Part shown: piece after piece, positions 25,038-34,752 of the stretch
How positions within the stretch are numbered: the first letter of the stretch is position 1
How the letters are laid out: each line of letters begins with the position of its first letter
DNA from: Coniella vitis
Lineage: Eukaryota; Ascomycota; Sordariomycetes; Diaporthales; Schizoparmaceae
Direction: 5' to 3'
Assembly (NCBI GenBank): GCA_011317545.1
Contig: WUJK01000008.1
Location: 2,294,001 to 2,358,000 of the forward strand
Length of the DNA stretch: 64,000 bases
Position numbers and translations under genes: made by a program
The notes under the pieces: generated by a model
The model's input: only the letters and a program-made list of their open reading frames with translations
What the model was told of the DNA's origin: nothing
Database searches by the model: none

Positions 25038-26689
25038 GGATTGTACATACTTGACGCTGCCACCCCTCTATCTGCTCCTTCGACTGTCTCTGCTGTCTTT
25101 CTTCTTCTCTCTTCTCTCCCTCTCTCGCGCGCGCAATCTCTCGTCACCTGATACCTGCGTCCTTCTTTTCACTTTCACGCTCTTGATATCTCCTCTTCGC
25201 CTCCGCCTCCTCCTCCTCCGCCTCCTCCTCCTCTGTCTCTACTTTTGCCGGTACCCTCTACCGCCGTTTCCTATCGTTTCGGCTTCTTCCGTGCACAACC
25301 CGTTCGAGGCACCGTTTCACCGAGAACAACAGAGCCAAAAAGCCAGGACGAGGCACCCATTTCCCAGGACCTCCACTATTAGCGACCCGGTATACGAGCC
25401 CTCGGCCGATTGCGAGCGGCCAAATCTCCCCCCCCACCAAACCGACGCAAGACTCATCTTATACAGCACAAGCGAATTATCAGCAATTACAGAGCAGTTT
25501 GGCCGACACCCAAAAACCACTTGAGAGAGCACGCGAGAATTGCTCCATCCTCTCTCTCTCTCTTTCGCTTTGTTGCTCATTGTTTCGAAACAAGCCCACG
25601 TCCCTGCGCGAAGGATTCCATTTCAGGCAACGTGCGGCAAGCAAAAAAGGGGCCGTGTGACGCCGACGCCAAACCCCATAAGGAACCCGAGCCCAGTCCA
25701 GCCAAGCCAAGCCCAGCCAAGCCCAGCCCTAGGACTCGCACCTGCTTGTTGCAGCCACTTGGAGTGCATTAGCCCAGCTGCAGCGAACCAGGTAAGCGGC
25801 AGCGCCAGCCCACAAGCGCCCAGCACCAGCACCAGCACCAGCACCACTGCAACACCACTGCAGCACCAGCGGTGCTAGCTGCTTAAGCACCCGTCAGCAA
25901 CCTTTCTGGCTTGCTTGCTTGCTTGCTTGCTTGCTCGCTTGGAAGTGCACAACCCGGCTGACAGGTTCCTGACAGGCTCTCTCTCGCTTCCACTCTTAGT
26001 TTGCAGACTCTCTCCGTGCTTGTCTCGTGCCGAATCAGATCCATCCAACGCAGAAAGTCTCACCACATCCACCCACACAATAGGACTGGGCGATTTCTGA
26101 AACCCCATCCTCGTAACCGACCCGGACAAATCGAATCCCAAGGAGAAGGGCGGCAAACAGTCAGCAAAGAAGGAAAACACCCGCACAGGACACGAGGCCA
26201 AAGAAAAAGGGGGAATTCGAGACAGGACAGGGAGAAGTTGCTCATCAACCACCGCATCAATACTCGAAGAACTTCGGGCCAGTTTCGACTGCTTAAACCC
26301 GATATTACAAAGCCGCTTTTTCGCCTTCATTTCGCACCAGGAATCTCCCGTGCGACAACCCAGCATCCTGTCATTGGCCTTGATCGAGTCTGGAGAGTCA
26401 GTCAGCATTCATTAGCTGGATCAGCCAAGCGAATTGAAGCGACGGCACCCACACATTGTGTGGTATACTGGATAGCAGCCACCCGAGCCGCCCATTGACT
26501 TTTGGGGTTCATCTGTGCGCCCCTACCACCCCCCCCCCCGGGCGGAACTGCGCATTTTCAGCACATTGCTTCGTGCCAATCCCAGTGCTCCCTCACCTTG
26601 TTCGTTTTTGTTTGCTCTTGGTTCTTGTCGCCAATTGCTTTCTTGCCTCCCCCACACATTCCTATCCGGAGCGCAACAAATTTGTCACT
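25038..26689 (+). promoter_or_regulatory. 1.65-kb ATG-free leader of the gene at 26690
   Basis: Reading base by base, no ATG triplet occurs on the plus strand in any frame between the ATG at 25035 and the start codon at 26690. The first part (25050-25270) is almost pure pyrimidine, as at fungal transcription starts. A possible leader intron has its donor at 25792 (CAG/GTAAGC), CTGAC branch candidates near 25958-25974, and an acceptor ending 26006. The stretch also contains CCAAG/CCCAG repeats (about 25695-25728), CACCAG repeats (about 25822-25870) and a GCTT run. The simplest reading is a long mRNA leader kept free of upstream start codons. Confidence 0.6.
25909..25935. repeat. (GCTT)n microsatellite in the leader
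   Basis: About six tetranucleotide units inside the ATG-free leader, with one interruption (GCTC) near the right end. Confidence 0.85.
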
Positions 26690-28164
26690 ATGAGTACAGC
26701 CATTGCAATGGCTCCTTCGCCTGCTCCGCACGACCGGCCAGGCTTTGGTGCAGAGGCCGCCCCTGCTACCGCATCCTCGAGCGCCGCGGGCCCCGTCCCT
26801 TCCTCCCTCTCGCCCTCGGTGCAGCGATCAACCGCGACGGCAACCCCCAACACGACCTCACAATCCTCGTACCAGCATCGCACATCGCGCACAGGCAGTG
26901 GAAGCCCAAGAGGTCAGGCACATGGGCCATCAAAGAACTCTCCTCCTAACTCGTATGTGCCCTGCGCTTCCCCGTTGTGTGACTAGGCAGCATTGGCTCT
27001 CCTGATTTACACCCCAGTTCTCCACTCGCACTCTATATGCTAATCATGCAATGGTGACCCTACAGATCTCGAAACGCGGGCGGCCCACCGAGAATAATTG
27101 TCAAGAAAGAGCCCAACTCGCCTGAACTGCCCACCTCCCGACACCGTCCTCGCCGACTCGACCTGTCCAAGAACGTCCACAGCGCCGCACCCGCTACTGC
27201 GCGGCCCTACACCGCGCGTGATGGTTCTGCGCTAGGTATCCAGGAAGTTGGACTCGCTTGCTTGTCGCCTGGTTTTGTCACACAGGACCCTGCCATGAAG
27301 GAACAGGTGCAGAGGAGTATGTCGGTTCGCGAACAACAGCGACACCTCATCGAGGCACGCCTGCAACAACAATCGGCAAAGGGCGACGGCCCTTCGGACA
27401 AGGATAGGGACGCATCAGGCGGTTTCGCGGCGAAGACGCCGGGCATGTCTCGTAGGAACAAAGCTCCCCCGGGACTTTCCATTGTTGCGCCTTCTCACGA
27501 GCACTTTGCGAATGAGAGAGTGATTCAATCGGCGCCTCTGGGCCAAACCTTTACTGGCATGAACAACCCTCACCCTTTGACCCGCCACATCGAGAACCGG
27601 CCATCGAAGTTGTCAAACACCTCTCATATCCACCATGTGCCAGCAAACCAGACCAACAACCGCCTGCCGCCCATCTCTGACGTATTTGGCCAACAGCTCT
27701 CTGCCCACCCAGCATCCCAAGAGCATGCCATGTATGCACAACACGCTCCTCCCCCTCGCCCCGGTGGCTCGCCGAGCCACCCCTCCCAACACCCTCCTCC
27801 GCCTCCTTCTGCCCGTCTGCGGGAATACAAGTCGGCTGAGGAGGCGCAACACGAGCTTGCTGGCGGCCGTCCGGAACTCCTTCCCAAGTTGGTCCATTAT
27901 GGCGGTCACCAACCTCCCACCCCACCGTCGCCTCTTCCAGGCTCTCACACCGCGCACCGGCCTGAGGCGACCAGAAGTCTTAGCGCAAACAAGCGACGCC
28001 GCGAAGAGTACGAAGCGGGTATCTCGCCACCTCTTGGCAACGGCAGACCAGGAGTTCGCAGAGGGCCCTTTGGCGAGGGACGCGACAGTCCAGAAAGTCA
28101 ACGTGCCAAGAGAGAAGAATTTCTACGTCTTTGTGAGAGGGCTTGGGATCTTTTCCACTCTTGA
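26690..28164 (+). CDS. unrecognised low-complexity, probably nuclear protein
   Basis: Exons 26690-26952 and 27066-28164 encode 453 residues; donor GTATGT, acceptor TACAG, phase 2. I do not recognise the family. The N-terminal 85 residues are Ala/Pro/Ser/Thr-rich. Residues about 95-170 look more conserved: PRIIVKKEPNSPELP, a RPRRLDLSKNVH stretch and an aliphatic ALGIQEVGLACLSPGF, then a Gln-rich helix (VREQQRHLIEARLQQQ). The middle is Pro/His-rich. Near the C-terminus is a basic nuclear-localisation-like NKRRREEYEAG, and the protein ends REEFLRLCERAWDLFHS, which looks like a conserved helix. A regulatory or transcription-linked role is inferred only from this composition and from the unusually long ATG-free leader. 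The ATG has A at -3. Confidence 0.8.
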
Positions 28165-30083
28165 AACCGCGCTTACTTAATTGTCATAAATGCACCACAA
28201 TCGCCTACCGAGATGCCTTATCTAGATGACAATCAGAAAACGGCGAAGCTGGTGTTGTGAGTGCAACGTGGCGTGCCGCCAGTCGGTAATAAACGGAGCG
28301 GCCATGGACTGAAAGTGAAAAACGTCTGGGTATGGGCTTATTGCACAAGGGCCGAGGCGGTGACCTCGAGCAATCCAGAAGGCAGTTGTGTGTTTTACCA
28401 GCAATTCCTGCGACCATGATTTCTCAATGCCGAGGAATATTTCTTCTATTTCCTTGACCTATATCCTCTCTTCGATACTCTCCCTCACGAACCTTGGATT
28501 TTCTAATGTCATCTTCAATTCTTCCAACAAGGACGGTCTTCTTGGACGCCTTGTGACTTCGACGAGCCTTGGATTATGGACCATGGCGCGCCAGTCTTTT
28601 TTACTCTTCTGGGTCATACGGGATCGTTCTCAACTCTGTTTTTCTCTGCAGTTTTTCTTCCATAAGCCAGACCGGCGTTGTTGTTTCTCTTGTTTTGGAC
28701 CGTTTCTTGCCTGCGTTTTGGAGATACTTATTGGGCACCATGGGTCGATAAAGATTTGTACGGCGTTGTCACATTTTCAACCCCACGCAGTAATGAACCA
28801 CCAAATACGGTGGATATGGGCTTCTGGGGCAAACGGGAATGGACTCCCGACGGAGGCTTTTTGATATCCGAGCTTTATGCAAAGAAAGAAGGGGAAGAAA
28901 AGGGGTGGTATGAGTACACAGCATACTACGAGTGTGGCAAAGGAAGGCCACATTGGGTCAAGGGTGTGTAAGCAGAGGAGGACGACGACGACGAAGAAGG
29001 ATAGGGGAGAGGTGACCCAATGAACAAATAACACTACATCTGTTTTTTTTTTTTGTTTTTTTTTTTTTTAAAAAAAATTAACAGGATCACCAGCGTTATA
29101 GTCCAAGCCTGTATATCAAAGATGTCATATGATTGTGCTGGTTTCTGAGCTCTTGATCATCCATTATCGTCGGACTGTTTCTCCTTTGCCATGTTCGTAC
29201 TTGGCTTGCCCTTATATTGTACATGGGAAAGTTGTGATTTGCTTATCTGTGTATTGTATGTATAGTCTGGTCTAACTCTGCATGAGACGGTGGCATTCAG
29301 TACTACGCCCAGCCATGGAGGGGACTCTCTCTCTCTCTCTCTCTCTCTTTCTGTGTATGTGTGTTCTCCGAGTTTCCAGTTCCAGCACGTGGGATGGGAA
29401 TCTCAAGCGAACAAGGCTACTGAACAAGGCCAGGCCGGCCTTGCTGACCTTGCAAGTACCAGTACCTCGGAGACGAGTCCGACGCAGAACAAGTCAAGGG
29501 AGCAGCAGTATTGTATTGTATATTATATGTTCAATGTTCGTCGATTTTTGGTTTCTTTGGGTGCCTCTGCCAATTTGGGAACGCAAGAAGAGTCAGGATG
29601 AAGTCATCGCCGAGTTTGGGTGGGGGTGGCGGGGGTCCAACTACTTCCAGAGATGTCTGTGTGTGCCCGCGATGAAACCATCTTGAGGAAGGAGGGAGTC
29701 GTTTCCTCTGTTGCCTAGCGGGGTTCTTCTTTCTTGGTTAATGAACACCCAGTACCGACCTAGGCATTGCTACAGCACAGTAAAAGCGACCGCCAGCAAC
29801 TGAGGCCCTGCTTTGAGTGAGACTCGAGGGCCGCCCGCTATGGCCGGGACAGCGCAAACGCCCACCCGATGGTAGTGTAGCGGTGCTGTAGCCCGCTCCC
29901 CAAAACGCCGAGGCCGATAAGTGTGGCCCCGCTGTCAGACTCGGGACAAGAGAACAATACGGTATGCATAGGCAGCAAGCGCTTTTGCCCACCGAGCAGC
30001 ATAAGATTTCATCATTGTCATCTTCCATCAGCGTCTTCCTCGTGCTCGTCCTCATAGTATCGGGCTGTGCCCTTGTGTCCCTG

Positions 30084-30138
<55 letters not shown>

Positions 30139-30826
30139 ATGTTTGATGTTTGAGGCGGCAGTCCCGGCTGCCCAGGGAAGGCAGAGGGGGCCGCCATAAT
30201 CGGCTTGCCTGGTTGGTTTGGTAACTGCCGCTCTCATTCTCTCCCAACGGCCACTTGAACCACCGCTCAGCCTGCTTCATTCACGAGGTGGTTCTCAATA
30301 TAAGTAATCCTCGGCACCCTGGCGCCTTCAACATCCGTACCTGGCAGAGCTGGCTGCTTGTTTTCCCTTCTTCTTAGCCATGTGGTTAAAAACATAGCAT
30401 CATCGAATGGTAGTTTTTTTTTTTTTTTCCTCTTCCTTTCCTTTTTCTTCTCTGCCGGGCCGGTCCCTATTGTTCAGGTTCGAAGTACTACCAGGCAGTG
30501 CCTAGGTAACCGAAGCTCTTTTTTACCATTCGTACTCGCCTTACTGAGCTGGCGATAGCTTTTCGCTTCAGTACAGCAGACATTGTGTAGGATATCTCGC
30601 TCCTGCTGTTCACGAGAAAAGGGAAGCTGACTTTGCTATCAGGTCGCTCGCACCAGGCGAGAATTCAAGACTCGGTGCTGGCTTGCTTTGGAGGCGAAGG
30701 CAGCGACCAGTTGTTGCCTTCCCCGTGGCCTACCATTTTCTATTCAATTGTTGTTTTGATACCCACCTCTCTCTGTCTTTCTCTCTCAACTGCTCTCTTC
30801 GCTCCCTGTCTTGACCTCGTGGCAAA
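28165..30826. other. 2.7-kb intergenic region with simple repeats
   Basis: Contains the 3' flank of the 26690 gene and the promoter of the 30827 gene. A (CT)n run lies at 29325-29348, T-runs at 29042-29070 and 30415-30428, and a 50-nt T tract at 30088-30137. Frames such as 28388-28864 and 29738-30280 depend on simple sequence or have no family resemblance; I do not call a gene. Confidence 0.45.
30088..30137. repeat. 50-nt T homopolymer
   Basis: An uninterrupted run of 50 T on the plus strand, the longest homopolymer in the window, followed by GATGTTTGATGTTTGA. It may be slippage expansion or the poly(A) tail of a retroposed sequence on the minus strand. I could not find a clear target-site duplication. 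Confidence 0.9.
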
Positions 30827-31960
30827 ATGAAACGCAAATCTTTGATCGATCTGCGAGCACAAGAGTCCGAATGGCAAAAGCCGCGACTCTCGTCTGCCTC
30901 GGCCGCAGCCCCTGCCATGGAGCTTGCACGCACCCAACCCTCGATCCGTCTCTTTGATCCGGATGGCGTCGAGCAGGAGGATTTCTATGACCGTTACGGC
31001 GCGGCGCTTGCACATCGCCACGACGGCTTCGACGAGAAGACTGCTTTGCTGGCCAGCAGCAGTCACGTTACTAGCGCGCTCGCCGTCTCTCCCTTTAATG
31101 ACCCACCGGCGTCGCCTCTTCTGGACCTTCTCGAAGACGACAAGGAGGAATTCCACCCTCTAACGCAATGTGGTCGACGCGAAATTATTCAGCCTGTCGC
31201 GGAGGATCAATATCGAACCTTGACCATGTCATACTTCTCAGATGATGACGATGACGCCGAAGAAGACCTTGACATGACGGACGATGACGACGAAGAGAGT
31301 GAGGACGAAGACTTCCCATATGACACATCTACGACACACCGCAACAACATGCGTACGAGCCTTGCACAAATCGACAACGGCTTCGTCTCCTTTCCAAGGT
31401 TCGTCGAGGGCCCGCAGCAGGGCAAGCGTGCCGGGATCGCAGACTTTGGCAGCTTCGCCTTTGACGACATGGACCCGGAGGATGCGCACGAAGCAGCAGA
31501 TATTCTGAGCATTTATGAGGCTCAGACCGAAGCCGAGGCACAGATTGATAGTGATGAGGGTGTCAACCTTTGCGATTATTACGATGATGATGACGATGAC
31601 AACGACGACGATCATAATGTTAATGATACTGAGGACAGTCGCGAGTTACTTCGCGCCATTGAGGATGCCGAGTTCGAGTGGAGGCTTTCCAACCCGGTTC
31701 CGCCGGCGCCCAAGTGGAAGGACAGGGTCAAGTACTTTTGTGCCGGACGCTGTGTCCCCAAGGAGCGTTTGGGACCGACGGATTTCTTGAGCGGACGGTC
31801 AAAGCTGCGTCAGGTGACTTCTGTTGCGGACCTTGACGCAGAGGAGGCATATTGGAGGGCTATCGAGGCGGATTTTGGGGACTGGACGGTTCGGCAGGAC
31901 GAGATCATGATGGACCAGTCGTTTCAGAAAGTTTGTTTGGAGGAGATTATGATTGACTAA
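30827..31960 (+). CDS. unrecognised acidic protein
   Basis: A single-exon frame of 377 residues, opening MKRKSLIDLRAQESEW. It is strongly acidic: blocks such as YFSDDDDDAEEDLDMTDDDD around residue 135 and YYDDDDDDNDDD around 250. The N-terminus has a short basic KRK. The C-terminal 110 residues look more structured (FEWRLSNPVPPAPKWKDRVK, CAGRCVPKERLGPTDFL, AEEAYWRAIEADFGDW) and may be the conserved part. No signal peptide or membrane segment is visible. I recognise no domain. The acidic tracts suggest binding to histones or other basic proteins, but this is only inference. It converges with prephenate dehydratase, 162 bp between stops. Confidence 0.8.
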   Translation: MKRKSLIDLRAQESEWQKPRLSSASAAAPAMELARTQPSIRLFDPDGVEQEDFYDRYGAALAHRHDGFDEKTALLASSSHVTSALAVSPFNDPPASPLLDLLEDDKEEFHPLTQCGRREIIQPVAEDQYRTLTMSYFSDDDDDAEEDLDMTDDDDEESEDEDFPYDTSTTHRNNMRTSLAQIDNGFVSFPRFVEGPQQGKRAGIADFGSFAFDDMDPEDAHEAADILSIYEAQTEAEAQIDSDEGVNLCDYYDDDDDDNDDDHNVNDTEDSRELLRAIEDAEFEWRLSNPVPPAPKWKDRVKYFCAGRCVPKERLGPTDFLSGRSKLRQVTSVADLDAEEAYWRAIEADFGDWTVRQDEIMMDQSFQKVCLEEIMID

Positions 31961-32122
31961 GGATGGATGAAGGAGCGAAAACGACAAACCAATAGCAATC
32001 GATGTAGTGGTAGCTTTTTTCCTTTCGGTGAATCAATGTTGAGGAAGGCAAGCCTTTTTTTTTTTTTTTTTTTTCCTTTTCCTTTGTTCTCGCATATTTC
32101 ACCTCCACCTCTTGTCTCCTCT

Positions 32123-32825
32123 CTACCTTTGCCGTTCCCAACTACCGAGCCATCGCCATCCCTCAGCAACGCGGTCTATCTCGTCTAGCGCAGCCTGTAC
32201 CTTCCCCCCTTCATCGTGCTCCCTACTGCCTTCAAACTCGACAAAGAAGATGTAATGAAACGGCTGCACCAAGCTCGGCAAGCTATTGATGCTTGTCAAG
32301 TTCAACGCATGTCGCTTAAACACATCAAGCACGCCCGCCAACGCACCAGGGGCGCTATGCGGGACGGTAAACGAGACGAGGCTTTTGTAGCATTTTGCTG
32401 TTCCGTCGCCTTGCTGCTGTGGTGGCGGTGGCGGTGGCGGTGGTGATGTTGCTGCGGCGGTCTCATTCTCTTCCCTCGGTTGGCGCCGTCGCAGGATAAA
32501 AAACCTCGTCGTATTATCATCCCGGTCCTCGATATATCCCGCCAACACATCGAGCCCAAACATGTCGGCCGCAATCTGGCCCGCCACAGCCGCCGTCACG
32601 CCACTTTGGTCCTGGCTCGCAATCTCTGCCGCCTTGCTTGTCGAGCTCACGTCGACGCAGTCCACGCCGCGCAGGTACGTGGACAGGAAGGCATTGGTCT
32701 GCCCCAGGGCTTGCGGGTGGCTGAGGACGCGCTTGATGTGGGTGAGGGGCACGAGCGGTGCGGTGCGGGGTGGCAGAGGCGTGGGGTTTGCCTGTGTGGG
32801 TGTTGAGGTTCCTGCTTCGTCCTTT

Positions 32826-32856
<31 letters not shown>

Positions 32857-33492
32857 TCTGTTGAAGCGATGACGAAGAAGGCGTCGACAAAGTCGAGGAT
32901 AACAACAGCCCATCATTGCCTCCCTCCGCCGGCTTGCCCTTCTTGTACCCCAGCAAGAAATGGTGTACGTCCAAGTACACCTCCCCGCAGACATCCAAAT
33001 CGCGCAATGCCCCCAGCCGGTCCGCCAGACTGTCGAGCGTGAACGTCACGACGCCGTGCGTCGAGTTCTCAAAGGGCACGACGCCATATGCTGCGGCGCC
33101 GGACTGGACAGTCTCAAAGACGTCTTTAATGGCGACGACGGGCTGGTAGGTGTAGCTTTGTGAGGAGAAGGCGGATTTTGTAGCCTTTTTGGGGGGGAAG
33201 GAAACGAGTGCGTTTGCGTGCTTTTGTGTTAGCTATTTATTTCTTGATTCGTTTTGAATGGTGGAACTCAAGCTGAAGTTTTGTGGGAGGGGAGAATGAA
33301 TGAATGAATGAATGAATGAATGAAAAAGAAGAAGAAGAAGAAAAAGGGGTTTGCTTCCGTAATGTGGATGGAGTGAGAGACGGTCAAGACAAAAAAGGAC
33401 TTTTTCTTAGAACACACCTGGTGCGTATACGACGAGGGCGGTCCGAGAAATGCCACAATGGGCTTCTCGTCTTTTGCATCGTCGCCAGCCAT
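32123..33492 (-). CDS. PHA2: prephenate dehydratase with C-terminal ACT domain
   Basis: Exons 33492-33418 and 33184-32123 encode 378 residues. The first exon holds only MAGDDAKDEKPIVAFLGPPS and SYTHQ; the second continues ATKSAFSS...YGVVPFENSTHG, the N-terminal PDT motif. DNTTRFFIL is the catalytic TRF motif. The ACT domain runs SFTVPHSAPGALAGVLDVF to INSLPSLVQPFHYIFFVEFEG-type sequence and would bind phenylalanine for feedback control. The enzyme turns prephenate into phenylpyruvate in phenylalanine synthesis. Two low-complexity insertions interrupt the fold: a Gln run of about ten (with Ser/Asn nearby) and a Pro run of eight just before the ACT domain, both absent from bacterial enzymes. 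The intron is long (233 nt) and includes AATG and GAA repeats. Confidence 0.94.
32829..32852. repeat. (CTG)n tract coding Gln inside prephenate dehydratase
   Basis: About eight uninterrupted CTG on the plus strand, that is CAG codons for Gln in the minus-strand gene. Pure codon repeats like this change length readily. Confidence 0.85.
33294..33323. repeat. (GAAT)n microsatellite in the prephenate dehydratase intron
   Basis: About seven tetranucleotide units followed by a GAA run, lying within the intron at 33417-33185. Confidence 0.85.
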
Positions 33493-34533
33493 TTGCGTCT
33501 GCGTTTGCTTGTCCTTCCTCGCTGTACTCGATTGTCTTTTTGTCTCCCGTCTTGGAGGGAAAAGTCTCGACGCCGTCCTACACACAGCGGGGGGTCCTGA
33601 CGTTGGGAGAGTATTGCAGAGAGCCTCGACTGAAGCCCGAAAGAGAGACAAGGAAAGAAAGAGAAAAAAGATAGAAAAGCAGCCCCAATCCAACGAAATT
33701 CCTTCCCACTCCTCAAGCTGTCTTCTTCAAGCGGCGTTGGATCGATATTTCAAAATTGACGTCTTCAATATCTCACAAATGTTGGCCGTCTGCGAAACGT
33801 CGTACACAAATACGTCCGAGTAGAGAATGATAGGTCCCGCTTTGGTCCCGGTAGGTTAAGAAAAGTGAGGTAGATTTTTATTAAGCTACTGCACTTGTAC
33901 AAAGTACATAGTACATAGTATACGTGATTTAACGCTGCCATCGAGTTGCTGCGGATATCGGCATATGCGCCGGGCCCGCAGATCATTGCCGCTGCGCTTT
34001 ATTAGTATGTACAGCACGCATACCGTTTGTGACTTTTCGGCACCGTCGACACTTTCCAAAACAACAGCTCACAGCTTCTCATCACCGACATGAATCAATC
34101 AACGATTCATAAATAAAGGAATGTATACAGTTGGATTCCTCCGAGCTATCAACAAAAAAGAACGGCTGGTGGGCCCAGAACCCCAAAACGTAAGATAAAA
34201 AGCGAGCTACTCTCATCATTCAACCTGGGCCAACTCTTTTCTCTTTTCAGAAAACAAGTTGTAGATCTTGTCCGATTGCATCAGAGAAGCAGCTTCAGCG
34301 TCTCAGCCTGACGACGTTGCCCCGAAAAGCTACTAGTCCTTTATTTTATTTTTCCTTCCCTTACTTCTGCCCTGCTTGTCCGCCATTGAGTTGAAAGGGA
34401 GCTTGCCTTTCCGACTCCCTGTTATTGATGGCATCACGGGCAATGTCTATTACGACGCAAGAATCAGCAATTCAATTCAGAGGTAGAGGGATCCGACTCG
34501 GCGCCATAAATACACACCGCCGTGGGGTCCAAC
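33493..34533. other. intergenic region between prephenate dehydratase and eRF1
   Basis: Promoter of prephenate dehydratase on the left and 3' flank of eRF1 on the right. At 33905-33920 there is TACATAGTACATAGTA, a direct duplication of the dispersed heptamer. A stretch from 34200 to 34400 is rich in short A and T runs. No gene is visible. Confidence 0.45.
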
Positions 34534-34752
34534 TCAAACGGTCATCACAGAGCGAAGCGGCGATTCGCGAAACACTTGATGAGTCGCCGTACTCGGCGCG
34601 TCGGTCGAGCCTTTTGTCAATCGTCGCTGCGCAGGAGACTGCTTGCGAGGCGCGGACTGAAGTTGTAGCGTTGCTGCATCAACAGGTGTCGTTGGCTCGG
34701 ACGGGGTTGCTTGAGTTTCAGAGCCCTCGTCTTTTGCGAGGGAATCAAACTG
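34534..34752 (-). other. open frame continuing past the eRF1 stop (possible readthrough extension)
   Basis: In the spliced eRF1 frame the UGA at 34755-34753 is followed by 72 sense codons and then TGA at 34536-34534. The encoded sequence is Ser/Thr/Pro/Gln-rich with basic patches (QSAPRKQSPAQRRLTKG) and looks like disordered protein. The bases after the stop are CAG TTT. Expression is unproven; chance alone could leave a frame this long open a few times in a hundred. Confidence 0.35.
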
